Assembly (NCBI GenBank): GCA_942493145.1
Contig: OW818679.1
Span: forward strand, 310,001 to 374,000
Length of the DNA: 64,000 nt
From: ENR-C20 sp942493145
GTDB lineage: Bacteria; Bacillota; Clostridia; Acetivibrionales; DTU013
Direction of reading: 5' to 3'
The position numbers were made by a program, and so were the translations under genes. Positions within the stretch are counted from its first letter, which is position 1. Each line of letters begins with the position of its first letter. The notes below the pieces were generated by a model. It was not told where the DNA came from. It did no database searches and saw only the letters and a program-made list of their open reading frames with translations. This document shows, piece after piece, positions 51,758 to 60,117 of this stretch.

Positions 51758-53002
51758 TTAACCGGGGGTATGGAGATTTTTATCAATATGTATCAGAGTG
51801 TTAAACAAAGTATAGACATAGCTTCCGAACTCGTTGTCATACCATCCAAATATTTTGGCATGCGTAACTGGAAGCTCAATATTTCCTCCAACGCCAATGT
51901 CAAATAATAGTTCTTTCGGTAACGTTAAAAAGCCGGTTTTTGTGCTCGTTTCGTACCCTTCAATGACTACGGATGCCATATATCCGCGCAAATCGGAAGA
52001 AACTGTTTGTTTATCAGAATAACACAAGAACCCCTTTTGTTCGTTTTCTGCTGCCTTTTTATATAAATCATTAATAAATTCCCCGGTAATAGTGGGTTCG
52101 CCGCTTGATTTCAACTTTGATCTGAAGGTTAAGTTCAGAGCGACTAAAGAAACCGTGTTTGAAGGTATCCTTACAGAGTCGGCCATAAACCCTATGTTTT
52201 TTATTTCGGGCAGGATAAATTCCAAAGCCTTAGCAGCGCCTGTTGATGTGAGAATAATGTTATTAAAGACCGATCTGTTTTTCCTGAGATCTTTAGCGTT
52301 CTCATCGGGCATTGCATCAAGTATATTTTGGTTGTTGGTTGCAGCATGGATTGTAGACATGGATGCAGTCAGAATTCTTGAAGTTTCAATATTATCCAGC
52401 AAAGGCTTCATCATATGCGAAAGCGCGGTTGTTGTACAGCTGGCTGCTGAGATAATATGATGTTTGGAGTTATCGTAAGTCTGATGATTAACGCCATACA
52501 CTATCATGGTTGAGTCTACAGGCATGCTTGTATCTTCCTCGTCCTTTATCTTAAAGGGAGCACTGATGACCACCTTTTTGGCACCAGCATCCAGATGCCC
52601 TCTGATGCTGCCTTTTGATGAACTTGATGCATTCGGATCCAGAAATACACCTGTACAGTCGACAACAATTTCAACGTTGTTTTCTTCCCATTTAATATCT
52701 TTTGGGTTTCTGTCACTAATGAGGAATTTGATATAAACACCATTGATGGTTATTTCATTATTCTCTTTATTTAAAACTTCAACTTTCAGGGATTTTCCGG
52801 AATAACCATGCAAAAATCGTTCTAAAGTACCGTATGTAGAATCATTTACTATAAAGTCAATCAGATCTTCAACGCTCCGTCCGACATTTCTTCCTAGATT
52901 TACTATGACCCCATCAAAATATTTGGTAATTAATTGATTCCAAAGTATAAGCTTTCCTATTCTTCCCAATCCGTTTATTCCTAAAAGTTTTTTATTTTGC
53001 AT
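51758..53002 (-). CDS. Divergent glyceraldehyde-3-phosphate dehydrogenase-like protein
   Basis: A 414-residue protein, longer than the normal 330-340 residues. It starts KLLGINGLGRIGKLILW (Rossmann Gly motif) and keeps the catalytic Cys in AASCTTTALSHM (usual SxASCTTN), a His in ASMSTIHAATNNQNI, and KIFGWYDNEFGSYVY. Where common GAPDH has the NAD-selective Asp after the second strand (INDxxD), this protein has VNLGRNVGRSVED, which may change cofactor preference. Extra residues occur after strand segments in the first half and at the C-terminus. No glycolytic genes are adjacent. It may be a secondary GAPDH or a different phosphorylating or non-phosphorylating dehydrogenase. Confidence 0.8.
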   Translation of the reverse strand: MQNKKLLGINGLGRIGKLILWNQLITKYFDGVIVNLGRNVGRSVEDLIDFIVNDSTYGTLERFLHGYSGKSLKVEVLNKENNEITINGVYIKFLISDRNPKDIKWEENNVEIVVDCTGVFLDPNASSSSKGSIRGHLDAGAKKVVISAPFKIKDEEDTSMPVDSTMIVYGVNHQTYDNSKHHIISAASCTTTALSHMMKPLLDNIETSRILTASMSTIHAATNNQNILDAMPDENAKDLRKNRSVFNNIILTSTGAAKALEFILPEIKNIGFMADSVRIPSNTVSLVALNLTFRSKLKSSGEPTITGEFINDLYKKAAENEQKGFLCYSDKQTVSSDLRGYMASVVIEGYETSTKTGFLTLPKELLFDIGVGGNIELPVTHAKIFGWYDNEFGSYVYTLFNTLIHIDKNLHTPG

Positions 53003-53177
53003 AATTCAATTCTCCCACACCACTTTTTAGATTTGTTTCTCATTATAGTGTCCAATATGGCTAAAGGCAAGAATAGTTATTAATATAACCGGGTATTCCA
53101 ACTTATTAACGATTTATGCTGGATTTATTTCAATATTGCAGTGATTGGCCCAGTAGATTGGAATATGTTTAACAATG

Positions 53178-53207
53178 AAGACCCCTCAATTTCAAGGGGC
53201 CTTTGTT
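53178..53207. terminator. Hairpin with CCCCT/AGGGG stem
   Basis: CCCCT pairs with AGGGG with AAG/CTT outer pairs, followed by CTTTGTT on the plus strand. It lies in the 287-base gap between two minus-strand genes. Confidence 0.4.
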
Positions 53208-53289
53208 GTATATTGAATAAAAATGCAGGTGGAACTTATGAGCCAAGGCTTTGAAACAGGGTCATAAACCAGGGTCCTGACCCAAGTCC

Positions 53290-54057
53290 TTATACCAAGT
53301 CATTAAACAATGCTTCAACTTCGGTGGATAATCCTTCAAATATCATTGATCGTGCAATACTGCCCTTCTCATATGCCTTGCAGGTATCGATACAACATTC
53401 GGAAAAGCTGTAAATAAGGATGCTTTCCTGTTTTGTATCAATAATCCAGTACTCCTTAACACCAGCCAGCATATAGGTATTCAGCTTGTCAACCATATCC
53501 TTGCTGCGGGTGCTGTCTGATAATATTTCAATAACGAGGGTTGGTGTACCCATATAACGCCCTTTTTCAGTAACATTATTTTCGACATCACAGGCTACCA
53601 GGACATCAGGCTGCATTACATCAGGTACCTTGAGGTCTTTCTTTTTTAAATGGACATCGAAGGGCGCCAGGAACACTCTGCATTTTTTACCTTTAAAGAA
53701 TGTATGGAACAAAAGGTACAACCTTCCTAGCAACTCCTGATGTTCCAGGTTTGGAGATGCCAGCAGAACTATCTCACCATTGATTAATTCCATTCGTAAA
53801 GTGCTTTTTTCTGAAATCTCCAGGAACTCTTCGTAAGATACCTTTTTTCCACCATACTGATAATCCAGTGCGCGTTCCCTGACTGTAAAATACTGTTCAA
53901 TATCTGTTACATAGGGTGTAAGCCGGGCAATTTTAGTTCCGTTTTTAGTTAAAACTACATCATTCTGCTGCTCGACAAAATCCAGATATTTTCCGAGATT
54001 CTGCTTGAGCTCGGTAGCGGTTATCACTACACCTTCCTGATAATTAACCCATGTCAT
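53290..54057 (-). CDS. Fusion of Phd/YefM antitoxin-type domain and Uma2 (DUF820) nuclease domain
   Basis: A 255-residue protein. Residues about 5-50 (GVVITATELKQNLGKYLDFVEQ, NDVVLTKNGTKIARL) match Phd/YefM antitoxins. Residues about 70-250 match the Uma2/DUF820 family, a PD-(D/E)XK fold, with RMELINGEI, PDVMQPDVLV (the PD motif), PTLVIEILSDST (acidic residue of the core), and EYWIIDTKQESILIY. It could be a self-contained regulator-nuclease. The start MTWVNYQEG follows GAGGTG; an upstream in-frame ATG at 54066 is poorer. A dyad (54110-54139) lies upstream and may be its operator. Confidence 0.8.
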   Translation of the reverse strand: MTWVNYQEGVVITATELKQNLGKYLDFVEQQNDVVLTKNGTKIARLTPYVTDIEQYFTVRERALDYQYGGKKVSYEEFLEISEKSTLRMELINGEIVLLASPNLEHQELLGRLYLLFHTFFKGKKCRVFLAPFDVHLKKKDLKVPDVMQPDVLVACDVENNVTEKGRYMGTPTLVIEILSDSTRSKDMVDKLNTYMLAGVKEYWIIDTKQESILIYSFSECCIDTCKAYEKGSIARSMIFEGLSTEVEALFNDLV

Positions 54058-54109
54058 ATAAATCACCTCGGGACTATTATATCATATCGCACTAATGATT
54101 TCAATAAAA

Positions 54110-54139
54110 TCGTACGAAATTAAGAATTATTTCGTGCGA
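54110..54139. promoter_or_regulatory. Dyad upstream of the Phd-Uma2 gene
   Basis: TCGTACGAAAT (54110-54120) and ATTTCGTGCGA (54129-54139) are inverted repeats with one mismatch and an 8-base centre. It is likely a binding site or hairpin in the promoter region of the minus-strand gene. Confidence 0.45.
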
Positions 54140-54238
54140 GATTTATTATAAAATTCTGAAGGCATAATGAAAAGGAATCTATAAAAAGGTGTTGAATACT
54201 AATAATAAGTACTATGCCGACATAGGAGGTATTTGATT

Positions 54239-54817
54239 ATGACAGAGAAGGAAAAAATGCTTAAAAGCCTGCCATATAAGGCGTTTGGTGAAGAACTGAC
54301 CGGTGAACGCCAACACGCAAAGGAAATGCTGTTTGAATATAACAACTTGCGCCCGGGTGATATTGATAAAAGAAATGAAATCCTGAAGGGATTATTCGGG
54401 AAGGCAGGCCGGAACTTTTATATAGAACCGCCGTTCTGGTGTGATTATGGGTATAACATATATATAGGTAAAAATTTTTACGCAAACTACAATTGCATCA
54501 TTTTGGATTGCTGCAAGGTATCAATCGGAGATAATGTAATGTTTGCTCCCAACGTATGCCTGTTTACAGCAGGCCATCCTGTTCATTCTGAGCCGCGAAA
54601 TGATGCCTTGGAATATGCCTTGCCCATAACCATAGGGGATAACGTCTGGATCGGTGGAGGAGCGATAGTTAATCCGGGAATTACAATTGGTGATAATTCA
54701 GTCATTGGTTCCGGAAGTGTCGTAACAAAAGATGTTCCTCCAAATTCCATCGCTGTGGGTAATCCATGCAGGGTAATCCGTGCAATTACTGACGAGGATA
54801 AAAAATATTACTATTGA
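54239..54817 (+). CDS. Maltose/galactoside-type O-acetyltransferase
   Basis: A 192-residue left-handed beta-helix acetyltransferase. N-terminal Mac domain (MTEKEKMLKSLPYKAFGEELTGER), then hexapeptide repeats (GDNVMFAPNVCLFTAGHP with the catalytic His, ITIGDNVWIGGGAIVNPGITIGD, SVIGSGSVVTKDVPPNSIAVGNP). It transfers acetyl from acetyl-CoA to a sugar hydroxyl, with a role in detoxification or recycling. AGGAGGT lies 8 bases upstream of ATG 54239. Single gene, with the sel promoter directly after it. Confidence 0.93.
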   Translation: MTEKEKMLKSLPYKAFGEELTGERQHAKEMLFEYNNLRPGDIDKRNEILKGLFGKAGRNFYIEPPFWCDYGYNIYIGKNFYANYNCIILDCCKVSIGDNVMFAPNVCLFTAGHPVHSEPRNDALEYALPITIGDNVWIGGGAIVNPGITIGDNSVIGSGSVVTKDVPPNSIAVGNPCRVIRAITDEDKKYYY

Positions 54818-54842
54818 TATATACCCCATGAGGGTATATAAT
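54814..54842 (+). promoter_or_regulatory. sel locus promoter with CsoR/CstR-type operator
   Basis: TTGATA (54814-54819), exactly 17 bases, and TATAAT (54837-54842). The spacer is filled by the dyad ATACCC-N5-GGGTAT (54821-54837), which has the same form as operators of CsoR-family repressors such as B. subtilis CsoR. The same 17-bp frame occurs at 60049. No CsoR-family gene is in the window. Confidence 0.7.
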
Positions 54843-54866
54843 ATTATCAGTAGAGATTAAATTTAT

Positions 54867-54963
54867 GGAAGCGCATGGGTCCCGGTGGGCTCCTCGGACT
54901 TCAAATCCGTAGTCGGGTGGTAATACCGGCCGAGGTGGGTTCGACTCCTACACGTTTTCGCCA
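54867..54963 (+). tRNA. selC: tRNA-Sec (anticodon TCA)
   Basis: A 97-base tRNA with the long extra arm typical of selenocysteine tRNA. It has anticodon loop CTTCAAA giving TCA, a long variable arm (AGTCGGGTGGTAATACCGGCC), T-arm GTGGGTTCGACTCCTAC and an encoded CCA. The acceptor stem contains G-U pairs and possibly one mismatch at the eighth pair. It is followed 43 bases later by selD. Confidence 0.93.
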
Positions 54964-55005
54964 AAAAACGGAGCTTTTGTGCTCTTAAGGGAAGGAGGCG
55001 GTGTA

Positions 55006-56061
55006 ATGACAGACAAGGATATTCAAAGGCTTACCCACATGTCTTCAAAGGCAGGGTGAGCAAGCAAATTTGGTCCGGAGGACCTGGCACAAGTTTTGTG
55101 TCAACTGGATAATGATAAGAAAGATCCCAACTTGATAGTAGGCTTTGATAAGTCTGATGACGCTGGTGTTTATAAGATTTCTTCCGAGCTTGCATTGGTA
55201 CAGACGGTTGATTTTTTTACTCCGGTAGTTGATGATCCGTATTTGTTTGGTCAGATTGCAGCCGCCAACTCCTTGAGCGATGTTTACGCCATGGGAGGGA
55301 AGCCGTTAACGGTTATGAACATAGCCTGTTTTTCGTGTTCCCTTGATTCCGCCATCCTTGCCGAAATTCTAAAAGGTGGCGCACAAAAAATAAAGGAAGC
55401 CGGTGCAATTCTTGTGGGAGGGCACACGGTAACTGACAAGGAAGTCAAGTATGGCTTGTCTGTTACAGGTACGGTTGATCCTGAAAAGGTGATAACAAAC
55501 TCAGGTGCAAAGCCAGGAGATGTTCTGGTTCTAACAAAGCCTATCGGTACAGGTATAATAACTACTGCATTCAAGTTCGACCTGATAGGGGATAAAGATC
55601 TTCTGGAAGCTGCAATTAACATGTCTACGCTAAACAAAGCTGCCTCCGAAGCAATGCAGAAAGTTGGAGTTAACGCATGTACGGATGTGACAGGCTTTGG
55701 GCTTTTGGGGCATAGCTATGAAATGGCTGTTGGAAGCGGTGTTGAACTTAAAATATATAGTTCGGAAGTACCTTTGCTGAATAAGGTTTTGGAGTTGATC
55801 GAACAAGATTCCATCCCGGGTGGTGCATACTCAAATATGGACTATTTTGGGAAATGGACAGAATTTGATTCTGCCATAGCAGAGGCTAAAAAGATGGCAA
55901 TGTTTGACCCACAAACCTCAGGTGGTCTGTTGATATCGGTTCCACAGGATAAAGTCCGTGAGCTTTTGAAGGAGATGCAGTCAAATTCCGTTACAAGTGC
56001 AGTGATCATAGGTGAAGTAGCAGGAAAAGGAACACAGCAAAACGTAATAAAGGTTGTTTGA
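55006..56061 (+). CDS. selD: Selenide, water dikinase (selenophosphate synthetase), a selenoprotein
   Basis: A 351-residue enzyme making selenophosphate from selenide and ATP. The frame reads through an in-frame TGA at 55057-55059 (residue 18) in SSKAG-U-ASKFGPEDLAQ, where most SelD proteins have the catalytic Cys or Sec. A hairpin GGTCC/GGACC with GGA loop lies just after the TGA, as expected for a bacterial SECIS. Other motifs are AANSLSDVYAMGGKPLTVMN, GGHTVTD and CTDVTGFGLLGHSYEMA. ATG 55006 follows GGAGGCGG. The adjoining selA and selB genes supply the rest of the pathway. Confidence 0.95.
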
Positions 56062-56089
56062 TTGCACATGACAGGGAAGGAGAATTCAA

Positions 56090-57547
56090 TTGGAAGGGTT
56101 TGATAAACAGAATGTTTTGAAGGCGATTCCGCCTGTAAATGAAATACTTGACCATCCCGAAGTCATGAACCTGACTGAACAGCATGGAAGAATATATGTT
56201 ATGGATAGTATTAAACTCACTATTGAAGAGTTCAGGAAAAATACTGATCCAGGTAAACAATCTCATGAAAACCGGCAGAATATAACAAGAATTGACGAAA
56301 CGATGCGTGTTGTAACAAGGCGGGAAATAATCGAACACCTTGTCGGCAGACTGAAAGACCGTATTGAACAGCAGCAGGCTTCGGGGCTGAAAAAGATTAT
56401 AAATGCAACAGGAATCGTCCTGCATACCAACCTCGGGAGGGCGCCGCTGCCTGAACAGGCGTTGAAATCCATATATGGGGTATGTGAGGGCTATAACAAT
56501 CTTGAGTATGACATAGAAACAGGTAACAGAGGTTCAAGAAATTCACACATTGAGCTGTTGATAACACGACTTACGGGAGCCGAAAGTGCCATCATTGTCA
56601 ATAACAATGCTGCAGCTGTGTTTTTATGCCTTAATACACTTGCCGGCAACAGGGAAGTAATAGTTTCAAGGGGACAACAGGTTGAAATAGGTGGAAGCTT
56701 CAGAATTCCGGATATTATCTCGCGAAGCGGTGCAAAAATGGTGGAGGTCGGTACAACTAACAAAACACATCCATCAGACTTTTCCGGGGCAATTACCGAT
56801 GATACGGCAATACTTTTGAAGGTGCATACCAGTAATTATAAAGTGACTGGTTTTACTGAAGAAGTATCCCTGCGGGAGATGGTTGAATTGGGCAGGGAGA
56901 AGCGTATAACCGTTATGGAGGATCTGGGCAGCGGCAGTTTATACGACCTTTCGCTGTTAGGATTACCCTATGAACCCATGGTACAGGACAGCATCAAGTC
57001 AGGAGCAGATCTGGTGACTTTTAGCGGAGATAAACTTTTGGGTGGACCCCAGGCAGGCATTATCGCCGGGAAAAGGGACCTGATAGACAAAATAAAGAAA
57101 AACCCGCTAACCCGCATGGTTCGCTGTGATAAAACCACCATCGCTGCAATGACGGCTGTCTTATCGCTTTATTTGAATCCGGAAAAGGTAGTGGGAAATG
57201 TCCCTGTTCTAAAAATGATGTCTCTGAAAAAAAGTGAATTGACAGATTGTGCGATAGAGCTGCGCGAGATGATTATTAATACGTTGGAAGGCAAATGTAA
57301 AGCAGAGATTGTCGATGATTTGGATGAAATAGGCGGAGGATCTCTTCCTGGTGTTATTCTTGATGGAAAAGCAATTGCACTGACTGTTGAAAATTTAAAT
57401 GCAAATGAAATTCAAACCGGTCTGAGGAAGTCGAAAGTCCCTGTAATCGGCAGGATAAATAAAGACAAAGTGCTTTTAAATGTAAGAACTCTCGAAAGAG
57501 TGGATTATCCGATTGTCGTTGATGCTATAGCCGGTTTATTGGGGTAA
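56090..57547 (+). CDS. selA: L-seryl-tRNA(Sec) selenium transferase
   Basis: A 485-residue PLP enzyme converting Ser-tRNA(Sec) to Sec-tRNA(Sec) using selenophosphate. Typical SelA motifs: ATGIVLHTNLGRAPLP, NNLEYDIETGNRGSR, NNNAAAVFLCLNTLAGN and TFSGDKLLGGPQAGIIAG with the PLP Lys. The start is TTG 56090 after GGAAGGAG, 28 bases after selD. It overlaps none of its neighbours; selB begins 4 bases after the stop. Confidence 0.95.
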   Translation: MEGFDKQNVLKAIPPVNEILDHPEVMNLTEQHGRIYVMDSIKLTIEEFRKNTDPGKQSHENRQNITRIDETMRVVTRREIIEHLVGRLKDRIEQQQASGLKKIINATGIVLHTNLGRAPLPEQALKSIYGVCEGYNNLEYDIETGNRGSRNSHIELLITRLTGAESAIIVNNNAAAVFLCLNTLAGNREVIVSRGQQVEIGGSFRIPDIISRSGAKMVEVGTTNKTHPSDFSGAITDDTAILLKVHTSNYKVTGFTEEVSLREMVELGREKRITVMEDLGSGSLYDLSLLGLPYEPMVQDSIKSGADLVTFSGDKLLGGPQAGIIAGKRDLIDKIKKNPLTRMVRCDKTTIAAMTAVLSLYLNPEKVVGNVPVLKMMSLKKSELTDCAIELREMIINTLEGKCKAEIVDDLDEIGGGSLPGVILDGKAIALTVENLNANEIQTGLRKSKVPVIGRINKDKVLLNVRTLERVDYPIVVDAIAGLLG

Positions 57548-57551
57548 AGAT

Positions 57552-59456
57552 ATGAAGAATGTTGTAATGGGAACAGCAGGACATATAGATCATGGCAAGA
57601 CTGCACTTGTAAAGAAGCTGACAGGGGTTGATACAGACCGGCTTGAAGAGGAAAAACGCAGGGGTATGACAATTGAGCTGGGCTTTGCACCGATGACGCT
57701 TCCATCCGGAAATATCATTTCCATCATTGATGTTCCGGGACACGAGAAGTTTGTCAAAACAATGGTTGCCGGGGTTACAGGAATAGATTTTGTTACACTG
57801 GTGGTTGCTGCAGATGAAGGTGTGATGCCTCAAACCCTGGAACATATAGATATCCTTTCGCTGCTTAATGTTAAAGCCGGAGTGGTGGCTTTGACGAAAA
57901 CAGACCTGGTGGATGCGGAATGGCTGGAAATGGTGAAAGGGGATATAACTGAAGCGCTTGTGGCTACTACACTTGAGGGAATTCCCATAGTGCCGGTCTC
58001 CTCGGTTACCGGATATGGAATCGATAAATTAGTTGAGAACCTTGAAAAATTAACTGATGAGGCATCGGCAGGAGTAAGCAGCAAGCTGTTCCGTCTGCCT
58101 GTGGACAGGGTTTTTTCAATGACCGGCCACGGAACTATAGTCACGGGAACAGTGACCGGAGGGATCATATCAAAAGGCGATGGAGTTGAAATATTACCAA
58201 AGGCAGTAACGGCAAGGGTTAGAGGGATTCAGGTACACAACTCCAGTGTCGACAGGGCAGCCGCCGGAGACAGATGTGCGCTCAACCTTTCAGGAATTGA
58301 CAGGGACAGCATAGAAAGAGGAGATGTAGTAGTAAACGAGGGAATAATAACTCCTTCCCAAAGGGCGGATGCGGTTCTTTTTACGGTAAAGGGTAAGAAT
58401 GACGTACTGCACAATCAACGGGTCCATGTTCATATAGGAACAAAAGAAGCCCTGGCCAGGGTGAAAATTATAGGTGAAGAAAAAATATCAGGCGGAAGTA
58501 AAGGGTATATCCAGCTCAAGTTTGAAGAGCCTGTTGCTTTGGTACGGGGAGACCGCTTTATTATACGGGCATTTTCCCCTGTAATAACATTGGGTGGTGG
58601 GTGGATTGTTTTTCATTCACCACAGAACCGCAAAAGATTTTCAGATGATAGTATGGAGGCTTTAAAAATCGGTGAATCTGGAAGCTTGCAAGAGTTGGTA
58701 CAACATATTTTAAAAAGTTCCGTAAAAATATTGAGTGTTGATGATTTGTGGGGGGAGCTGTTTGCTGATAAGGAAGAAATACAAATAGTTTTAAAAACGG
58801 AGCTGAGCATAGGAAATATTGTATGGTTGGAAGAAACAAATAAATATTTGAGTAAAGACCTGTACTATGATTTTCAAAAAAAAATCAATATGGAATTTGA
58901 AAAAATGTATAAACGGTTTCCATACAGATATCAACTGGACAAGGAAGAATTACGAAGTAAGGTCTTTAATAGTTTGAATTCCAAAGACTTCGCGGCGTTG
59001 CTGAATTACTATATTATGGACTATCGTTTTGAACTGGAGGGTAATTTTATCATCCAACCGGGGAAGACGGCAATCAACAGGATTTTCGCCATGAAAGAAA
59101 TTACCTCACTGGAAAAGCTGATTCTTGAGGATGGAATGAATACGAGAAATGCCCAACAGATGAAGACGGATTTAAATATAGATGATAATAAGCTTATGGA
59201 GCTCGAAAGGTTTCTTAAGCAAGCAGGCAGAATCATTGATCTGGGCGAGGGCATCCATATACATCGCAATACATTTGAAGACTCGGTTAAAAAAGTAAGG
59301 GGCATTTTAGATGAATCAGGTGCCGCTACAGCAGGACAGGTGAGAGATTACCTGGGTATCGGCAGAAAAACTGCAATAGCTCTGCTGGAGTATCTGGACA
59401 GACTTCAGATAACTCAAAGGGAGGGTGATGTCAGAAAACCGGGATATCGTTATTAA
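57552..59456 (+). CDS. selB: Selenocysteine-specific elongation factor
   Basis: A 634-residue factor. Its EF-Tu-like G domain (residues 1-170; G1 GTAGHIDHGKTALV, G3 DVPGHEKFV, G4 TKTD) precedes beta-barrel domains, then C-terminal winged-helix domains (about 400-634; LYKR-type helices, MKTDLNIDDNKLMELERFLK, AATAGQVRDYLGIGRKTAIALLEYL) that bind SECIS RNA. It delivers Sec-tRNA to UGA. Directly follows selA. Confidence 0.95.
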   Translation: MKNVVMGTAGHIDHGKTALVKKLTGVDTDRLEEEKRRGMTIELGFAPMTLPSGNIISIIDVPGHEKFVKTMVAGVTGIDFVTLVVAADEGVMPQTLEHIDILSLLNVKAGVVALTKTDLVDAEWLEMVKGDITEALVATTLEGIPIVPVSSVTGYGIDKLVENLEKLTDEASAGVSSKLFRLPVDRVFSMTGHGTIVTGTVTGGIISKGDGVEILPKAVTARVRGIQVHNSSVDRAAAGDRCALNLSGIDRDSIERGDVVVNEGIITPSQRADAVLFTVKGKNDVLHNQRVHVHIGTKEALARVKIIGEEKISGGSKGYIQLKFEEPVALVRGDRFIIRAFSPVITLGGGWIVFHSPQNRKRFSDDSMEALKIGESGSLQELVQHILKSSVKILSVDDLWGELFADKEEIQIVLKTELSIGNIVWLEETNKYLSKDLYYDFQKKINMEFEKMYKRFPYRYQLDKEELRSKVFNSLNSKDFAALLNYYIMDYRFELEGNFIIQPGKTAINRIFAMKEITSLEKLILEDGMNTRNAQQMKTDLNIDDNKLMELERFLKQAGRIIDLGEGIHIHRNTFEDSVKKVRGILDESGAATAGQVRDYLGIGRKTAIALLEYLDRLQITQREGDVRKPGYRY

Positions 59457-59517
59457 GTAATGTATCTTTTATATAGAATCCCTCCGCATTGGAGATTTTG
59501 AAAGGTGGTGAAAATGT

Positions 59518-59817
59518 ATGATAAAAGTGACTGATGTTGCAGCTAATAAACTAAAAGAGACTTTTGAAAAGCAAAAAAATACTAAAAATGCTCTCCTAAG
59601 AATCGAGTTCGGAGGATATGGCTGAGGGGGCCCAAGGTTAAATTTAACTCTGGATGAGTTAAAAAATGAAGAAGATGTAGTTTTAGAATCAAATGGTATT
59701 ACAGTTGTATATAGCTCTAATATTGAAAGATTTGTACGGGATGCTGTTATAGATTATTCTAATAGCTGGTTTGACCGCGGATTTGTTATCAGGGGTGCGC
59801 AAATGTCTTCCTGCTGA
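59518..59817 (+). CDS. HesB-like selenoprotein
   Basis: A 99-residue protein in the HesB/IscA-like fold (IKVTDVAANKLKETFEKQKN, LLRIEFGGYG-U-GGPRLNLTLDE, FVIRGAQMSSC). The frame crosses a TGA at 59623-59625 (residue 36) in a Gly-rich turn where HesB-like selenoproteins carry Sec. A hairpin CCA...TGG with GGTTAAATTTAACT follows as a plausible SECIS. ATG 59518 has AAAGGTGG upstream. The gene sits directly after selB, so the decoding context is local. The C-terminus ends with Cys. The role may be Fe-S or redox related, but is not known. Confidence 0.85.
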
Positions 59818-59847
59818 GAATTGATGACTACTCGACGCTAGAGCTGA

Positions 59848-59915
59848 CAGTAGTCTACAGCTAACAGGAGTCAAAAGTTGACAGAAGCCAAAAGCCAACA
59901 GAAGCCAAAAGCCTG
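59848..59915 (+). repeat. Four degenerate 17-bp tandem repeats
   Basis: Units begin at 59848, 59865, 59882 and 59899. The last two are identical in 15 of 17 bases (CAGAAGCCAAAAGCC...) and the first is the most diverged. Non-coding, between the HesB-like gene and a terminator-like hairpin. Confidence 0.7.
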
Positions 59916-59944
59916 CAGAATCTCGAATTCTGTGGGCTTTTGTT
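59910..59944 (+). terminator. Terminator of the sel operon
   Basis: AGCC--CAGAAT pairs with ATTCTG--GGCT around CTCGA, followed by TTTTGTTT. It shares sequence with hairpins at 38416 and 51710. Confidence 0.75.
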
Positions 59945-60048
59945 TAAAGAGGGATACTATTGGCTATTTTGATATTAATTATTGCCAGATATGTTTTCTA
60001 TATTTCTACTTGTAATAATCGAAAGATGATATATAATGATAGTGTACA

Positions 60049-60068
60049 ATACCCCGTGGGGGTATAAT
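60049..60068 (+). promoter_or_regulatory. CsoR/CstR-type operator of the membrane protein-rhodanese unit
   Basis: ATACCC-N5-GGGTAT (60049-60065) overlaps a TATAAT (60063-60068) about 50 bases before the first gene. It is the same 17-bp form as at 54821. The -35 region is weak. Confidence 0.7.
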
Positions 60069-60117
60069 CCAAGAAATGCTAAATTAATTAACAGAATGTA
60101 ATTGGAAGGACTAACAG

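Noticed and set aside
54904..54945. GGTGGTAATACCGG resembling a T-box leader motif
   Set aside because: It is the long variable arm of tRNA-Sec; no specifier loop or downstream aminoacyl-tRNA synthetase or amino-acid gene.
59623..59625. TGA in the HesB-like gene as a real stop or a frameshift
   Set aside because: Conserved-type sequence continues in the same frame, the site is Gly-rich and typical for Sec, and the gene directly follows selB.
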